Part shown: one piece after another, positions 44,830-53,061 of the stretch
Layout of the letters: each line of letters starts with the position of its first letter
Numbering within the stretch: the stretch's first letter is position 1
Source: Paenibacillus oceani
Lineage (GTDB): Bacteria > Bacillota > Bacilli > Paenibacillales > NBRC-103111
Direction: 5' to 3'
Assembly: GCF_014705615.1 (NCBI RefSeq)
Contig: NZ_JACXJA010000045.1
Span: forward strand, 1 to 64,000
DNA: 64,000 nt
Program-made: the position numbers and the translations under genes
Notes under the pieces: generated by a model
What the model was told of the DNA's origin: nothing
The model's input: the letters and a program-made list of their open reading frames with translations, nothing else
Database searches by the model: none

Positions 44830-45762
44830 TTAATCGGATTTCAGTTTTTTTTCTAATCTCACTTCAATGTAATTTTGTCGCCAACCTAATTTTCTATTTA
44901 CCGCTTGCATCGGCGCATTGGTATCACGAGAGGACGTATATATACCTTGATATCCGTTGTTCTTTGCATATTCAATCCCTTTCATTTTTAAGGCCGTTGC
45001 TACCCCTTCCCCGCGAAATTCTTTCAATGTTGCAGTTAAACCCTGTATTAAATTTATGGGATCGGAAGGCATTTTCATCAAATGACTATGTCCGATATAT
45101 AATTGTCCCATCCTCGCAATAAAGTAAGCCTCTGGAATATTATCTTTGTGAGTCAACATTTGATCATTAGGAGAGGATGGAGGCAAAAGCGGCTCTGAAG
45201 GATAATCGCCCCAAGTCGAATGGTTCAATGCCTGCAATTTCGAAAAAGAATTTGCATCGGAAACGATTTCTCCAGCTAAGGTTGTAATGATAATACCTTT
45301 CGCGTTCAGTTTATTTTCAGTTACGGCCATCGGAGCAAGATCTGCATCTATTAAAGGTAAATATTCATGCATCAATCTATGATTTTCTAGAAATCCATAT
45401 TTTTTGTAAAACTGCAATAAGCGAGTTTGATCATGAAACGTTCTGGCTTGAATGGCATAAGGTCCAATGATTTGAATATCCTTGATGAGTTGATCAAATA
45501 TCATCTCCGCAACTTCATATTCGGGATGAAATAAGGTTTCAACCTTGAGGATTAAATACGGCGATTTCCTTTGTTCCCATAGTAAACCGTACCCAATAAC
45601 TCGTCCATTTTCGTTCGATACAACGTACTTTCTGAGCATACGGTTATCCAATAAACTAGGAACCAATGAAAAGGAACCTGTCTTTTTGGCAAATACAGAA
45701 TCGCTGATAATTAAAACTTGGTCAAAATCCTGTTCGCGAAATTCCCGAACAATAGTTGACAT
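44830..45762 (-). CDS. Tandem GNAT acetyltransferase
   Basis: This 310-residue protein carries two GNAT-like halves. The second (about 155-300) has a clear acetyl-CoA site (LKEFRGEGVATALKMKGIEY) and the C-terminal TNAPMQAVNRKLGW motif. The first (about 1-140) has a degenerate one (FHDQTRLLQFYKKYGFLENH). The DNA is visibly richer in A and T than its neighbours, with AAA/ATT codons common, a sign of acquisition from another source. GGGGAGGGGG precedes the ATG. It lies 22 nt before the kinase-like gene. Confidence 0.82.
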   Translation of the reverse strand: MSTIVREFREQDFDQVLIISDSVFAKKTGSFSLVPSLLDNRMLRKYVVSNENGRVIGYGLLWEQRKSPYLILKVETLFHPEYEVAEMIFDQLIKDIQIIGPYAIQARTFHDQTRLLQFYKKYGFLENHRLMHEYLPLIDADLAPMAVTENKLNAKGIIITTLAGEIVSDANSFSKLQALNHSTWGDYPSEPLLPPSSPNDQMLTHKDNIPEAYFIARMGQLYIGHSHLMKMPSDPINLIQGLTATLKEFRGEGVATALKMKGIEYAKNNGYQGIYTSSRDTNAPMQAVNRKLGWRQNYIEVRLEKKLKSD

Positions 45763-45847
45763 GCCCGTATCCCCCTCCCCTTCAACTAAGACTTATTAAT
45801 TCACCATTTAGTAATATTTTCCTGCATTGTTATGCCCGTCAACTGAG

Positions 45848-45886
45848 CAAAAGAAAAGGAGCCGTGCGTACGAGCTCCTTCACAAA
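45848..45886 (-). terminator. Rho-independent terminator after a lost gene
   Basis: AAGGAGC and GCTCCTT form a hairpin on the minus strand followed by TTCTTTT. The only minus-strand reading upstream is the short cyclase-like stump at 45903-45969. Confidence 0.6.
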
Positions 45887-45902
45887 TCAAGAATACTATA
45901 CT

Positions 45903-45969
45903 ACCCTGACTTTTACCTCCGGATCGCCGGGATAAACGGGCATACCGTCGACAAGTCAATCACTCTTAC
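45903..45969 (-). pseudogene. N-terminal stump of a cyclase/formamidase-like gene
   Basis: The minus strand has a GTG followed by IDLS, then, after a frame shift, LVDGMPVYPGDPEVKVRVV and a stop. Together they resemble the start of the cyclase family (arylformamidase-like), whose members begin with MIDL and a GMPVYPGDP motif. The rest of the gene is gone and its probable terminator follows directly. Confidence 0.45.
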
Positions 45970-46013
45970 TTAGGCGGCCTCCATATCCTTCCTTCACTTC
46001 AGGTAGAGTTGAA

Positions 46014-46226
<213 letters not shown>

Positions 46227-46258
46227 TCAGTCGTGTTGTCTTTTTGCGGAGGTATCGC

Positions 46259-46390
46259 TAACGAACCCAGCAACCGTTATCAGAGCCGAATGCAGGCGTT
46301 TGAATTAGTAACGAACTCTAGTATGGTTATTTCCGCAAATCAGATCGTTTTTTTCCACTTTCGGTTCAATAACGATCCCCAGATTCGTTA
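46259..46390. repeat. Three spaced 21-nt near-palindromes
   Basis: Hairpin units of exactly 21 nt start at 46259, 46309 and 46370. All fit TAACGA-N9-TSGTTA loosely, with stems of 5, 4 and 6 bp. The loops share an AACYCNAG-like core. The spacers are 29 and 40 nt and unrelated. No protein is encoded in this gap. Confidence 0.65.
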
Positions 46391-46496
46391 CGTCTGAAAT
46401 AACGTCTTTTTTCAGTAATAAGCGTGATCCTATTCGTTAGTTATCGGACCTAAGTATACGTTCTCTAACGCCAAGGAAGGAAACCCCTTCCCTTCA

Positions 46497-46520
46497 TTTT
46501 AGCACGGTAAAGAACTTAAA
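46497..46520 (+). repeat. Short repeat TTTAGCACGGTRAAGAACTTAAA, copy 1
   Basis: A 23-nt sequence that recurs with one mismatch at 52540-52562. In both places it lies just outside the terminator of a minus-strand gene. Confidence 0.6.
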
Positions 46521-46571
46521 CTTCCTGGCAGATAATGAACCCTTTCTACCCACGAAATTTTAATACTTATA

Positions 46572-46606
46572 TGTCCAGAAAAGCCGCGATTTCACGCGGC
46601 TTTCCC
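46572..46606 (-). terminator. Terminator of the pectate lyase gene
   Basis: AAAGCCGCG and CGCGGCTTTT form a perfect stem with a short loop, 5-35 nt after the stop codon on the minus strand. Confidence 0.75.
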
Positions 46607-46609
46607 TGT

Positions 46610-49600
46610 CTAGTACCATTGATGCTGAATGTCTGCGATCGCAGCCATCATCAACTCGGATGCAGCTTCTGCCGAGTCGCCGCTCTGGCGAAACGAATCC
46701 AGATCATCCATCATTTTTTGTATAAAATGGGCGGCTTGCTTGCTGTTTCCTATTCCATGATGGTGTTCCGCCTGCCGTAAGCTGTTATCCAGTTGGCGGT
46801 ACAACGCTTCGTCCATTACTCCTGACGTGCGGTAGCCGGTTAACATCGACGTGACCGACTGTACGGTCGCCCCGGCAACCGTAACTTCCACCGGAGCCGA
46901 GTATTCCCCTTCCCCGGTCAGAGCCCGTACGGCGGCGACGACATATACGTACTCAGCCCCCCCGGATACATCCTCGTCCGTGAACGTCGTTTGCGTCACC
47001 CCTCCGGCAATGCGCACATAGCGGTTCAGTCCCGTATCCATCCGGTACACATGATAAGACTCCGCTCCGTCGACTGCCGTCCAGCTCAGCTCCGCCGTGC
47101 CATGATCGCCGCTGCCAGTCAGCGCAGCGGCTGCGGGCAAACCATAGACGCCTATCCGCATATTGTCCCAAAATACACTGGTCTGCGCGGTCGAAGCCGT
47201 TTGCGTGCCGATTGCGTTCATGGAAGCCGGAACGGTCCAGCCCGAGCCGTAAAAGAACGGAATCGTTCCCGCCAGCTGACCGTTGATGGATATGGACGCG
47301 GTTTCATTCGGGACGTCTACTTCTGCTCGAATGTTGTACCACGTATTCGGTGAGAAGCTGTTGTTCGCAGGCAGCGCAGTATAGCCAGCCGCGGAACGAT
47401 ACGAGAAACATGGTACAGTCGGGCAGCCGACGCCGTTATATACCAGAATCTCTACATGGGCGCGATTGCCGTTCATCACCTTGAAGGCCCGGATCGGCGT
47501 GACACTCTGCGGCAGCATGAAGTCCGCTTCGGCTGCAAATAGACCGGACTGCGGCGGAATCGCCACACTGGCCACTGTCTGAGCCGTGGAGGAATCGGAC
47601 AGCTCCACAGCAAGTGACGACCCATTTCCAGTCGAGCCCGGCGGCACAGCCGATACGATCGCATAATTCGTTTCATTGCCAGGAGTAGCTACAATACGCG
47701 GCGGCACGCGCGAGCCGAGGGTTGCGGTCTCGAAGTCTTCCGCTGTCAGCGCAGTGAGCGGATTCGTCCCGAGCAGTGCTCCGCTTGCTTCCTCGGAATA
47801 GTCGAAGCTTTCACCGTACGTATTCACTGCATGCACAACATAAAAATAGTTCGTTCCTGCCTCCATACTGTTGTCCACAAAATAACCGTAAACCGAAGAA
47901 CCGACAGTACGGTAGGGTCCGCCGCTGGTCAAGCTGCGTTTGACAGTGTACGAGTCCGCCCCGCTCACCGGCTCCCAGTTCAGCCGTACATCGCTTGCTG
48001 AGCGAGACGCTGTCAGCCCGTGCGGCGCTTCCGGCAGCGGAGGGATTTCGTTGAAGACCACATGGGAAAAGCGCGATGTATTGTACCGTAGTCGCAAAGT
48101 CGGTTCTTGGCCCGGATCGGCTGCAAGACCGATATAGGCGGCTCCGCTCGGGAACGTCGTTTCACCCAGTTTCGTCCAGTACAAGCCGTCCTGCGAATGA
48201 GAAACAATGACCCGTTCGCCGTAACGAAGCAGCTTAAGCCAGTGGGAGAGCGGTACGCCCGCCTCATACGTTGTTGTCTGAATCGTGTTACCTGTGCCGC
48301 TGCGTCTCAGCAGGGCGGGATCGAACTTTTGCGCGTTCAGATCAAGCGCGAGCATGACCATGCGCGAATCGGAGGCCAATGTTTGCCGCAGCATAATGCC
48401 GGCTTTGGCTTGCTGGTTCGTGCGGGTAATCTCGTCCACGCGAACGATAACTTCCCCGTTGCCGGAAAGCGGCCGGTACATGTAGTGAAACGCATCGGCG
48501 GTGCCGCGGATCGCTCCTCCGCTTTTAACCGTGTATACGCCGTTTGTCAAATCTGCGTGTCCGGCCAGATCGGGCGTCCCGACGTCCGCCGAGCTCCACG
48601 GCGAAATCGAACCGGTATTATGAATGTAGACCGGTCGCGCTGGTGTGCTCGTCGACGTCCCAGTGTCGTCGATCGCTCTGGCCGTGATGCTGTAGGTCCC
48701 TTCTGGAAGCGAACTCCACGTGTACGTGTACGGCGTGCTGAGCGCCTCGCCCAGCAGCACATCGCCAGCAAAAAACTGTACCTTTGCAATCGTGCCGTCG
48801 TTATCGCTGGCCGAAGCTTGAATCGTCATGCTGCCACCGGCCGTATGGAACGAATCGAGACCCGGGCTTACAATGCTCACCTGCGGGTTGTTCGAGCCAT
48901 TGCCCACGATGCCGTTCAAATACTGCTCCAAATTCGTATACCCGTCGTTATTCATATCGCCGTTGCGGTCGGACGGATGATTTGGGTCCAGACCATGTAG
49001 CAATTCCCACGCGTCCGGCATGCCGTCGTGATCGCTGTCCAGCGGAGCCGTCCCGCCCTGCATCGCCGCATAGCCGCCGACTTCGCGCTGAGAATCGATA
49101 ATCCGGCCCGTGCGCTCTTGTACTTGGGCCATCACACGAGCGTCTGCGGAATCCCGCTTCGGTAAGGTTGCGCCGGCATCGGCCAGCACAAGTTCATAAG
49201 CCTGCTCAGCGGTATGCGTTGTGACCGAGGTCGTCGGGTACGCCGAAGAACGCGGCACCTCGGCGGGCGAAAACGTTACGGTTGCGCCGGGATTGATCAC
49301 GCCCAGCATATTGTCCGCCGTTACGGCTGCCGAACCGTCCATGTAATTTCCGCTAATATGGGCGGTCGAATTTTCTCCTCCGGTAAAAATCATATTTTTA
49401 CGCGCTGTCTGGGTTGACGGACCCCACTTGTAGTAATTGTTCACCATATTAAAATCAAGGCCCTGCCCGCTATGGCTCGTAACCGATCCCCAATCGTAAA
49501 TAACGTTGTTGCGCAGGTCGATCAGACGGTCACTCGGGTATGGAGGCTCCATGTACGTCATAAACCGCGGATTGCGGTCGCTGTTGTGCGTAATCAGATT

Positions 49601-50251
49601 ATGATGATAGCTTGTCCCGCTGCCCCATATGCCGCCAAAGCCGTGGCTGCCCTTGGAGTGAGCCGACGTATTCAGCGCTTCTCCGATGACCGACCATTGC
49701 ACGGTAACGCTTTCATTCGGATAGGCGGAAAAGACTTCATCCACCCCCCACAAAAACGAGCAATGATCGATAATAATGTTCGTGCTGTTGCCCATGTAAA
49801 ACGTATCCGCTTCCAAATTGTTCCGGTCGCCGAGTCTGAAGCGCATATGTCGCATAATGACGTTGTCGGTATTGGACAGCTGCACAGGGCGGCCGATCAC
49901 GGCAATCCCGTCTCCGGGTGCAGTCTGGCCGGCAATCGTCAAATTGGAGCTGGTAATAATAAGCGGCGAGTTCAGCTCGATCGTGCCGCCTACGCGGAAC
50001 ACAATCGTGCGGTTGCCCTGACTGACTGCGTCGCGGAACGAGCCGGGACCGCTATCATTCAAGTTCGTCACCTCGTACACGTCTCCCCCGCGTCCCCCGG
50101 TCGCGTACATGCCGAAGCCTTCGGCTCCGGGAAAAGCCGGTATCGGGCCGCTCGCGTAAGCGGTTTCATTAGAATCCGGCCAAATACACGTTGCGCCGAT
50201 TGCAGCCAGCAGTAGCGCGGATAACCCGATGCGTTTTTTCATCGTTCTCAT
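46610..50251 (-). CDS. Large modular secreted pectate lyase (PL1)
   Basis: This 1,213-residue secreted protein starts with a signal peptide (about 1-33, cleavage near AYASG). Residues 38-400 are a PL1-type parallel beta-helix (FPGAEGFGMYATGGRGGDVY at its start, IIIDHCSFLWGVDEVFSAYP in the core). A calcium-binding DxDxDG segment follows (DSDHDGMPDAWE, NGDMNNDGYTNLEQYLN, about 405-450). Then come an Ig-like domain (about 455-545), a DUF1349-like beta-sandwich (about 555-745), fibronectin type III (about 750-840), a LamG-like domain (about 850-1065) and a second fibronectin III (about 1068-1150). The protein ends in a helical tail. PL1 enzymes cleave polygalacturonate outside the cell. The ATG has GGAGG 9 nt upstream. 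The oligogalacturonides would feed the PL22-like and GH88/GH105-like enzymes nearby. Confidence 0.92.
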   Translation of the reverse strand: MRTMKKRIGLSALLLAAIGATCIWPDSNETAYASGPIPAFPGAEGFGMYATGGRGGDVYEVTNLNDSGPGSFRDAVSQGNRTIVFRVGGTIELNSPLIITSSNLTIAGQTAPGDGIAVIGRPVQLSNTDNVIMRHMRFRLGDRNNLEADTFYMGNSTNIIIDHCSFLWGVDEVFSAYPNESVTVQWSVIGEALNTSAHSKGSHGFGGIWGSGTSYHHNLITHNSDRNPRFMTYMEPPYPSDRLIDLRNNVIYDWGSVTSHSGQGLDFNMVNNYYKWGPSTQTARKNMIFTGGENSTAHISGNYMDGSAAVTADNMLGVINPGATVTFSPAEVPRSSAYPTTSVTTHTAEQAYELVLADAGATLPKRDSADARVMAQVQERTGRIIDSQREVGGYAAMQGGTAPLDSDHDGMPDAWELLHGLDPNHPSDRNGDMNNDGYTNLEQYLNGIVGNGSNNPQVSIVSPGLDSFHTAGGSMTIQASASDNDGTIAKVQFFAGDVLLGEALSTPYTYTWSSLPEGTYSITARAIDDTGTSTSTPARPVYIHNTGSISPWSSADVGTPDLAGHADLTNGVYTVKSGGAIRGTADAFHYMYRPLSGNGEVIVRVDEITRTNQQAKAGIMLRQTLASDSRMVMLALDLNAQKFDPALLRRSGTGNTIQTTTYEAGVPLSHWLKLLRYGERVIVSHSQDGLYWTKLGETTFPSGAAYIGLAADPGQEPTLRLRYNTSRFSHVVFNEIPPLPEAPHGLTASRSASDVRLNWEPVSGADSYTVKRSLTSGGPYRTVGSSVYGYFVDNSMEAGTNYFYVVHAVNTYGESFDYSEEASGALLGTNPLTALTAEDFETATLGSRVPPRIVATPGNETNYAIVSAVPPGSTGNGSSLAVELSDSSTAQTVASVAIPPQSGLFAAEADFMLPQSVTPIRAFKVMNGNRAHVEILVYNGVGCPTVPCFSYRSAAGYTALPANNSFSPNTWYNIRAEVDVPNETASISINGQLAGTIPFFYGSGWTVPASMNAIGTQTASTAQTSVFWDNMRIGVYGLPAAAALTGSGDHGTAELSWTAVDGAESYHVYRMDTGLNRYVRIAGGVTQTTFTDEDVSGGAEYVYVVAAVRALTGEGEYSAPVEVTVAGATVQSVTSMLTGYRTSGVMDEALYRQLDNSLRQAEHHHGIGNSKQAAHFIQKMMDDLDSFRQSGDSAEAASELMMAAIADIQHQWY

Positions 50252-50655
50252 TTCACATATCCTCCCTGCTTATCGGATATCGGTTTTGTCCCATACTGTC
50301 CTCTCCTGCTGTAAGCTTACCCTAGCTGAACAAAGTTTTGCCGTTTGCGCCGTACGTTCCGTGTGCAACGCTATGAACGTCCGTGATCACCTCCGCATCT
50401 GGAACCCGAAATCCGATTCTTTAGAAATCGATTACTAAATACGAATACGATTTCCTTTCTTCATACATATTCAGGATTAATTCATATGACTTAAGTACAT
50501 TATACGTATTCTTTAATCTCCTTGGCAACCCTGTTTGTTAACTTTTGTATCTGCAGCATTTTTACAAAATAGATCCTGATGGGTCGCTCTGATTCAAATG
50601 ATTGTTACTTATGCCCCCAAGATTGACGGACCGCCTTAACTGTTTTGGCAAAAAA
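50252..50655. other. Promoter region of the pectate lyase gene, no gene found
   Basis: This AT-rich gap lies upstream of the lyase gene on the minus strand. Several ATACG/CGTAT words recur around 50436-50515 and could be binding sites, but no clean dyad stands out. No reading frame has a ribosome site or a recognisable product. Confidence 0.4.
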
Positions 50656-50690
50656 TAAAAAGCCGCTAATTCATGCGGCTTTCCCGTCTT
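50652..50690 (-). terminator. Rho-independent terminator downstream of the CBS gene
   Basis: GAAAGCCGC and GCGGCTTTTT form a hairpin with an 8-nt loop followed by T-rich sequence on the minus strand, about 165 nt after the CBS gene stop. The stem closely resembles the one after the pectate lyase gene. Confidence 0.65.
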
Positions 50691-50850
50691 GTTCCACGAT
50701 CGCTGACAAAGTCTTATCGCTAGCCCGGTATGGACTTGATTTCTTGTCCATTTCGAAATTGTCTGCACAAAATGTTTATGGCGAACAATGCCTTCCAGAC
50801 GAGGAAAAACTCTTCCAGCCATTCCTCCGATTCGTTTGGCCAAAGCGGTC

Positions 50851-51306
50851 TTACATAAAATACTTAAAGGAGTGGCGGATAATATCGCCGCGGCTGATAA
50901 TGCCGACAAGCACTCCATTCCGTTCGACGGGTACTTTCTTGATTTGTTTCCGGCCCAGTATAGCCGCTATATTTTCGACTTCCTCGTCCCAAGGAACAGT
51001 CACCGGTTTTTTCTTGGCGATCTCCATCACGTTTATCTTCATCAGCTTGCGCACCCGCTCGTCGTACGCCTCCTCGTCTCCCTTGACGACGGCCGTAAAC
51101 GTCAGACTGCTAATAATCATATCGTCGTGTTTACCGATATAACGCATAATATCACCGTCGCTTACGTAACCCTTAATTTCATTCCGGTCGTTGATAACGG
51201 GCAGTCCGCTGATCCGGTGATCGATAAATTTCTCGATGACCGCACGGACCGTGTCGTATTCCTTCACTTTGTACACCGGGCTGATCATAATATCTCTCGC
51301 TTGCAT
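50851..51306 (-). CDS. CBS-domain-pair protein
   Basis: This 151-residue protein is a tandem pair of CBS domains (ARDIMISPVYKVKEYDTVRA near the start, GYVSDGDIMRYI closing the first; VMEIAKKKPVTVPWDEEVEN and VGIISRGDIIRHSFKYFM in the second). CBS pairs bind adenine nucleotides and act as energy sensors or regulatory subunits. ATG at 51306 with GGGGGGC upstream is preferred; an in-frame GTG at 51324 is possible. A MarR gene is divergent, and a TTGTATTATACAA palindrome sits between them. Confidence 0.88.
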   Translation of the reverse strand: MQARDIMISPVYKVKEYDTVRAVIEKFIDHRISGLPVINDRNEIKGYVSDGDIMRYIGKHDDMIISSLTFTAVVKGDEEAYDERVRKLMKINVMEIAKKKPVTVPWDEEVENIAAILGRKQIKKVPVERNGVLVGIISRGDIIRHSFKYFM

Positions 51307-51371
51307 TCGCGCCCCCCGCTTCACGATTCCTTTTCATGCAAACAAGTTGTATAATGAAACTATCTATATAA

Positions 51372-51397
51372 TTGTATTATACAACCACTTGTCAAGT
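51372..51397. promoter_or_regulatory. MarR-type operators and promoter in the CBS/MarR region
   Basis: TTGTATTATACAA (51372-51384) is a perfect 6-1-6 palindrome, and ACTTGTCAAGT (51387-51397) is a perfect 5-1-5 one. A further TTGTATAAT half occurs at 51347. The second palindrome contains TTGACA on the minus strand, the likely -35 box of the CBS gene, so bound MarR protein would cover the promoter. Confidence 0.65.
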
Positions 51398-51474
51398 TGT
51401 CAATCACACCCCGTTTGTTCCTATGGTATGATGGGACAAGCGTTACCGGATTCTTGTAAGGAGGCGGTTTTTAC

Positions 51475-51909
51475 TTGGAAGAAAAGATGAACGAGCAAGC
51501 GTTGCAAATCATCGAGGTGGAATTGTCGATCTTGATACGCCGTATCTCTTCGTTCACCACCTATAAAAAAATCGGGAGCTTGGATCGCTCCGCCTATTTG
51601 CTGCTGCACCAAATCTCTTCGCATGGCTCCGCCAGCGTCAAAACGCTCGCAGACGAATTTCATCTGGATGTCTCTACCGTAAGCCGTCAGACGGCGGCGC
51701 TGGAACAGAAAGGTTACGTGTACCGGATTCCCGATCCCGTCGACGGACGATCCTATTCGCTGCATATTACGGAGCACGGTGCGGCGGCGCTGAACGAAAA
51801 TAAACAAGCCAGACAAGAGCGCGTAGCGGAGCTGCTGAAAAGCTGGTCCGCCGAGGACCGGCTGATATTCGGCCAGCTGCTGGCGAAATTCAACCGCACA
51901 TTCGATTAG
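51475..51909 (+). CDS. MarR-family transcriptional regulator
   Basis: This 144-residue winged-helix regulator shows DRSAYLLLHQISSHGSASVK, DEFHLDVSTVSRQTAALEQK for the recognition helix and a wing with RIPDPVDGRSYSLHITE. Dimerisation helices flank it. The start is a TTG with AAGGAGG about 9 nt upstream; an ATG four codons later has a poorer site. MarR proteins release DNA when a phenolic, oxidant or drug binds. It probably represses itself and the divergent CBS gene through the palindromes between them. Confidence 0.9.
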   Translation: MEEKMNEQALQIIEVELSILIRRISSFTTYKKIGSLDRSAYLLLHQISSHGSASVKTLADEFHLDVSTVSRQTAALEQKGYVYRIPDPVDGRSYSLHITEHGAAALNENKQARQERVAELLKSWSAEDRLIFGQLLAKFNRTFD

Positions 51910-52087
51910 CGGGAGCGGATCGGACTTAAGTCCTTACGCTTCCGAGCGTTCCTCATACGAAACATTGGTATATCTTATGTAATCGGAGGGATCAGTGATT
52001 TCATTCCAAAGCTTTTTGGGTTCTATCGGATGCAAGATGCAGCTCATTTCCGGAAACGACAAAAACACCCGATCGCTTCATACTAAG
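51910..52087 (+). other. Possible truncated gene after marR
   Basis: Directly after the MarR stop the plus strand stays open for about 58 codons in one frame (IGLKSLRFRAFLIRNIGISY, then VIGGISDFIPKLFGFYRMQD and a basic tail). It has no start codon with a ribosome site. It could be the residue of a membrane protein once co-transcribed with marR, or chance. Not assigned. Confidence 0.25.
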
Positions 52088-52138
52088 ATGATTCGATGGG
52101 GTGCCCGGATAGCGCTAATGTCCGGATTATGGAATGGT

Positions 52139-52435
52139 CTACAGCCAGATCGGCAGCAGCAGCAGTACGGCGGAAACCGTAACCAAGCCTCGTGTCGTGA
52201 TTTTGTTCAATTTTTTGTTGTGCTCCGATTTGAACCAGCCTTTGAACTGAAAGTAGTTCCGGTACAATACCAGGAACAAAAGCAGATTGCCAGCCGTCAT
52301 CGTCCAATGGTAGACGGGGTTACCGAATACGGCTTCGTATACGGCTCGTTCGATCCCGCCAAGCACCAGCAGGCTCAATATAAGCAAAATGACGAGCCGA
52401 ATCATTTCCAGCACAAACGAACCCCATTTTGGCAA
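52139..52435 (-). CDS. Small three-helix membrane protein of unknown function
   Basis: This 98-residue protein has three hydrophobic segments (about 8-28, 43-60 and 80-97) with a basic loop after the second (KSEHNKKLNKITTRG). The TTG start is preceded by GGGGGAGGAGAA. No known motif is seen. The composition and ribosome site argue for a real gene; the function is not recognised. Confidence 0.6.
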   Translation of the reverse strand: MPKWGSFVLEMIRLVILLILSLLVLGGIERAVYEAVFGNPVYHWTMTAGNLLLFLVLYRNYFQFKGWFKSEHNKKLNKITTRGLVTVSAVLLLLPIWL

Positions 52436-52539
52436 TTCTCCTCCCCCCTTTCCCGATTTCCTTGAATATGCCGCCTTCTACATTATATAACGCCGAAAAA
52501 ACACCTGCTGACTTGTCAAGGGAAGAACCCCCTGGTCGC

Positions 52540-52562
52540 TTTAGCACGGTGAAGAACTTAAA
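52540..52562 (+). repeat. Short repeat TTTAGCACGGTRAAGAACTTAAA, copy 2
   Basis: It matches the copy at 46497 with one difference, and both are preceded by a GGAAG-AA-CCCC block. Confidence 0.6.
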
Positions 52563-52575
52563 GGTTCGGTTCTAT

Positions 52576-52604
52576 TGAAAAAAGCCCGGTAAGGGCTTTT
52601 CTCA
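52576..52604 (-). terminator. Terminator of the DUF2277 gene
   Basis: AAAAGCCC and GGGCTTTT form a tight hairpin with a T-rich minus-strand tail, 15 nt after the stop codon. Confidence 0.8.
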
Positions 52605-52618
52605 CAAGGCGCTATATA

Positions 52619-52897
52619 CTACTCGTCGGCGGTGCCGAACCGCTTGGCATTTCGGGCCCGGGCGCGTTCGATCTCGATCTCGCGGTTGCGGGGCTCCGCA
52701 TTCGTTACCAGCGATCCGAGCAGCTTGCGGGCTGCTTCCGTTACCTCTTGGATCGCTTCTTCAAACGCCGCCTGATTCGCCTTGGACGGCGTATTGAATC
52801 CGGACAGCTTTCGGACGAATTGCAGCGCGGCCGCTTGGATCTCCTCGTCGGTCGCAGGAGGATCGAAATTATGCAACGTTTTTATATTTCGGCACAT
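52619..52897 (-). CDS. DUF2277 family protein
   Basis: This 92-residue protein matches DUF2277, with the nearly invariant start MCRNIKTLHNFDPPATDEEI and then AAALQFVRKLSGFNTPSKAN. It is small, charged and cytoplasmic. ATG at 52897 is chosen because AAAGGAG lies 5 nt upstream. The family is wide-spread in bacteria; its function is not known. Confidence 0.93.
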   Translation of the reverse strand: MCRNIKTLHNFDPPATDEEIQAAALQFVRKLSGFNTPSKANQAAFEEAIQEVTEAARKLLGSLVTNAEPRNREIEIERARARNAKRFGTADE

Positions 52898-53061
52898 AGC
52901 TACTCCTTTGGACAGCCGTTTTACTGCCATTGTACTATATACCGGTCTTCACTTCCATTCCAGCGGTATTTACTTATAGCAATCTGCTCAACAGATATCG
53001 ATTACTATTCTTCTGCAACTGCGAACAGCGAAGCTCTCTATCCGTCTCCCCGCCTCCCGTA

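Noticed and set aside
46259-46390. CRISPR array
   Set aside because: Only three imperfect units with spacers of 29 and 40 nt, and no cas genes in the window.
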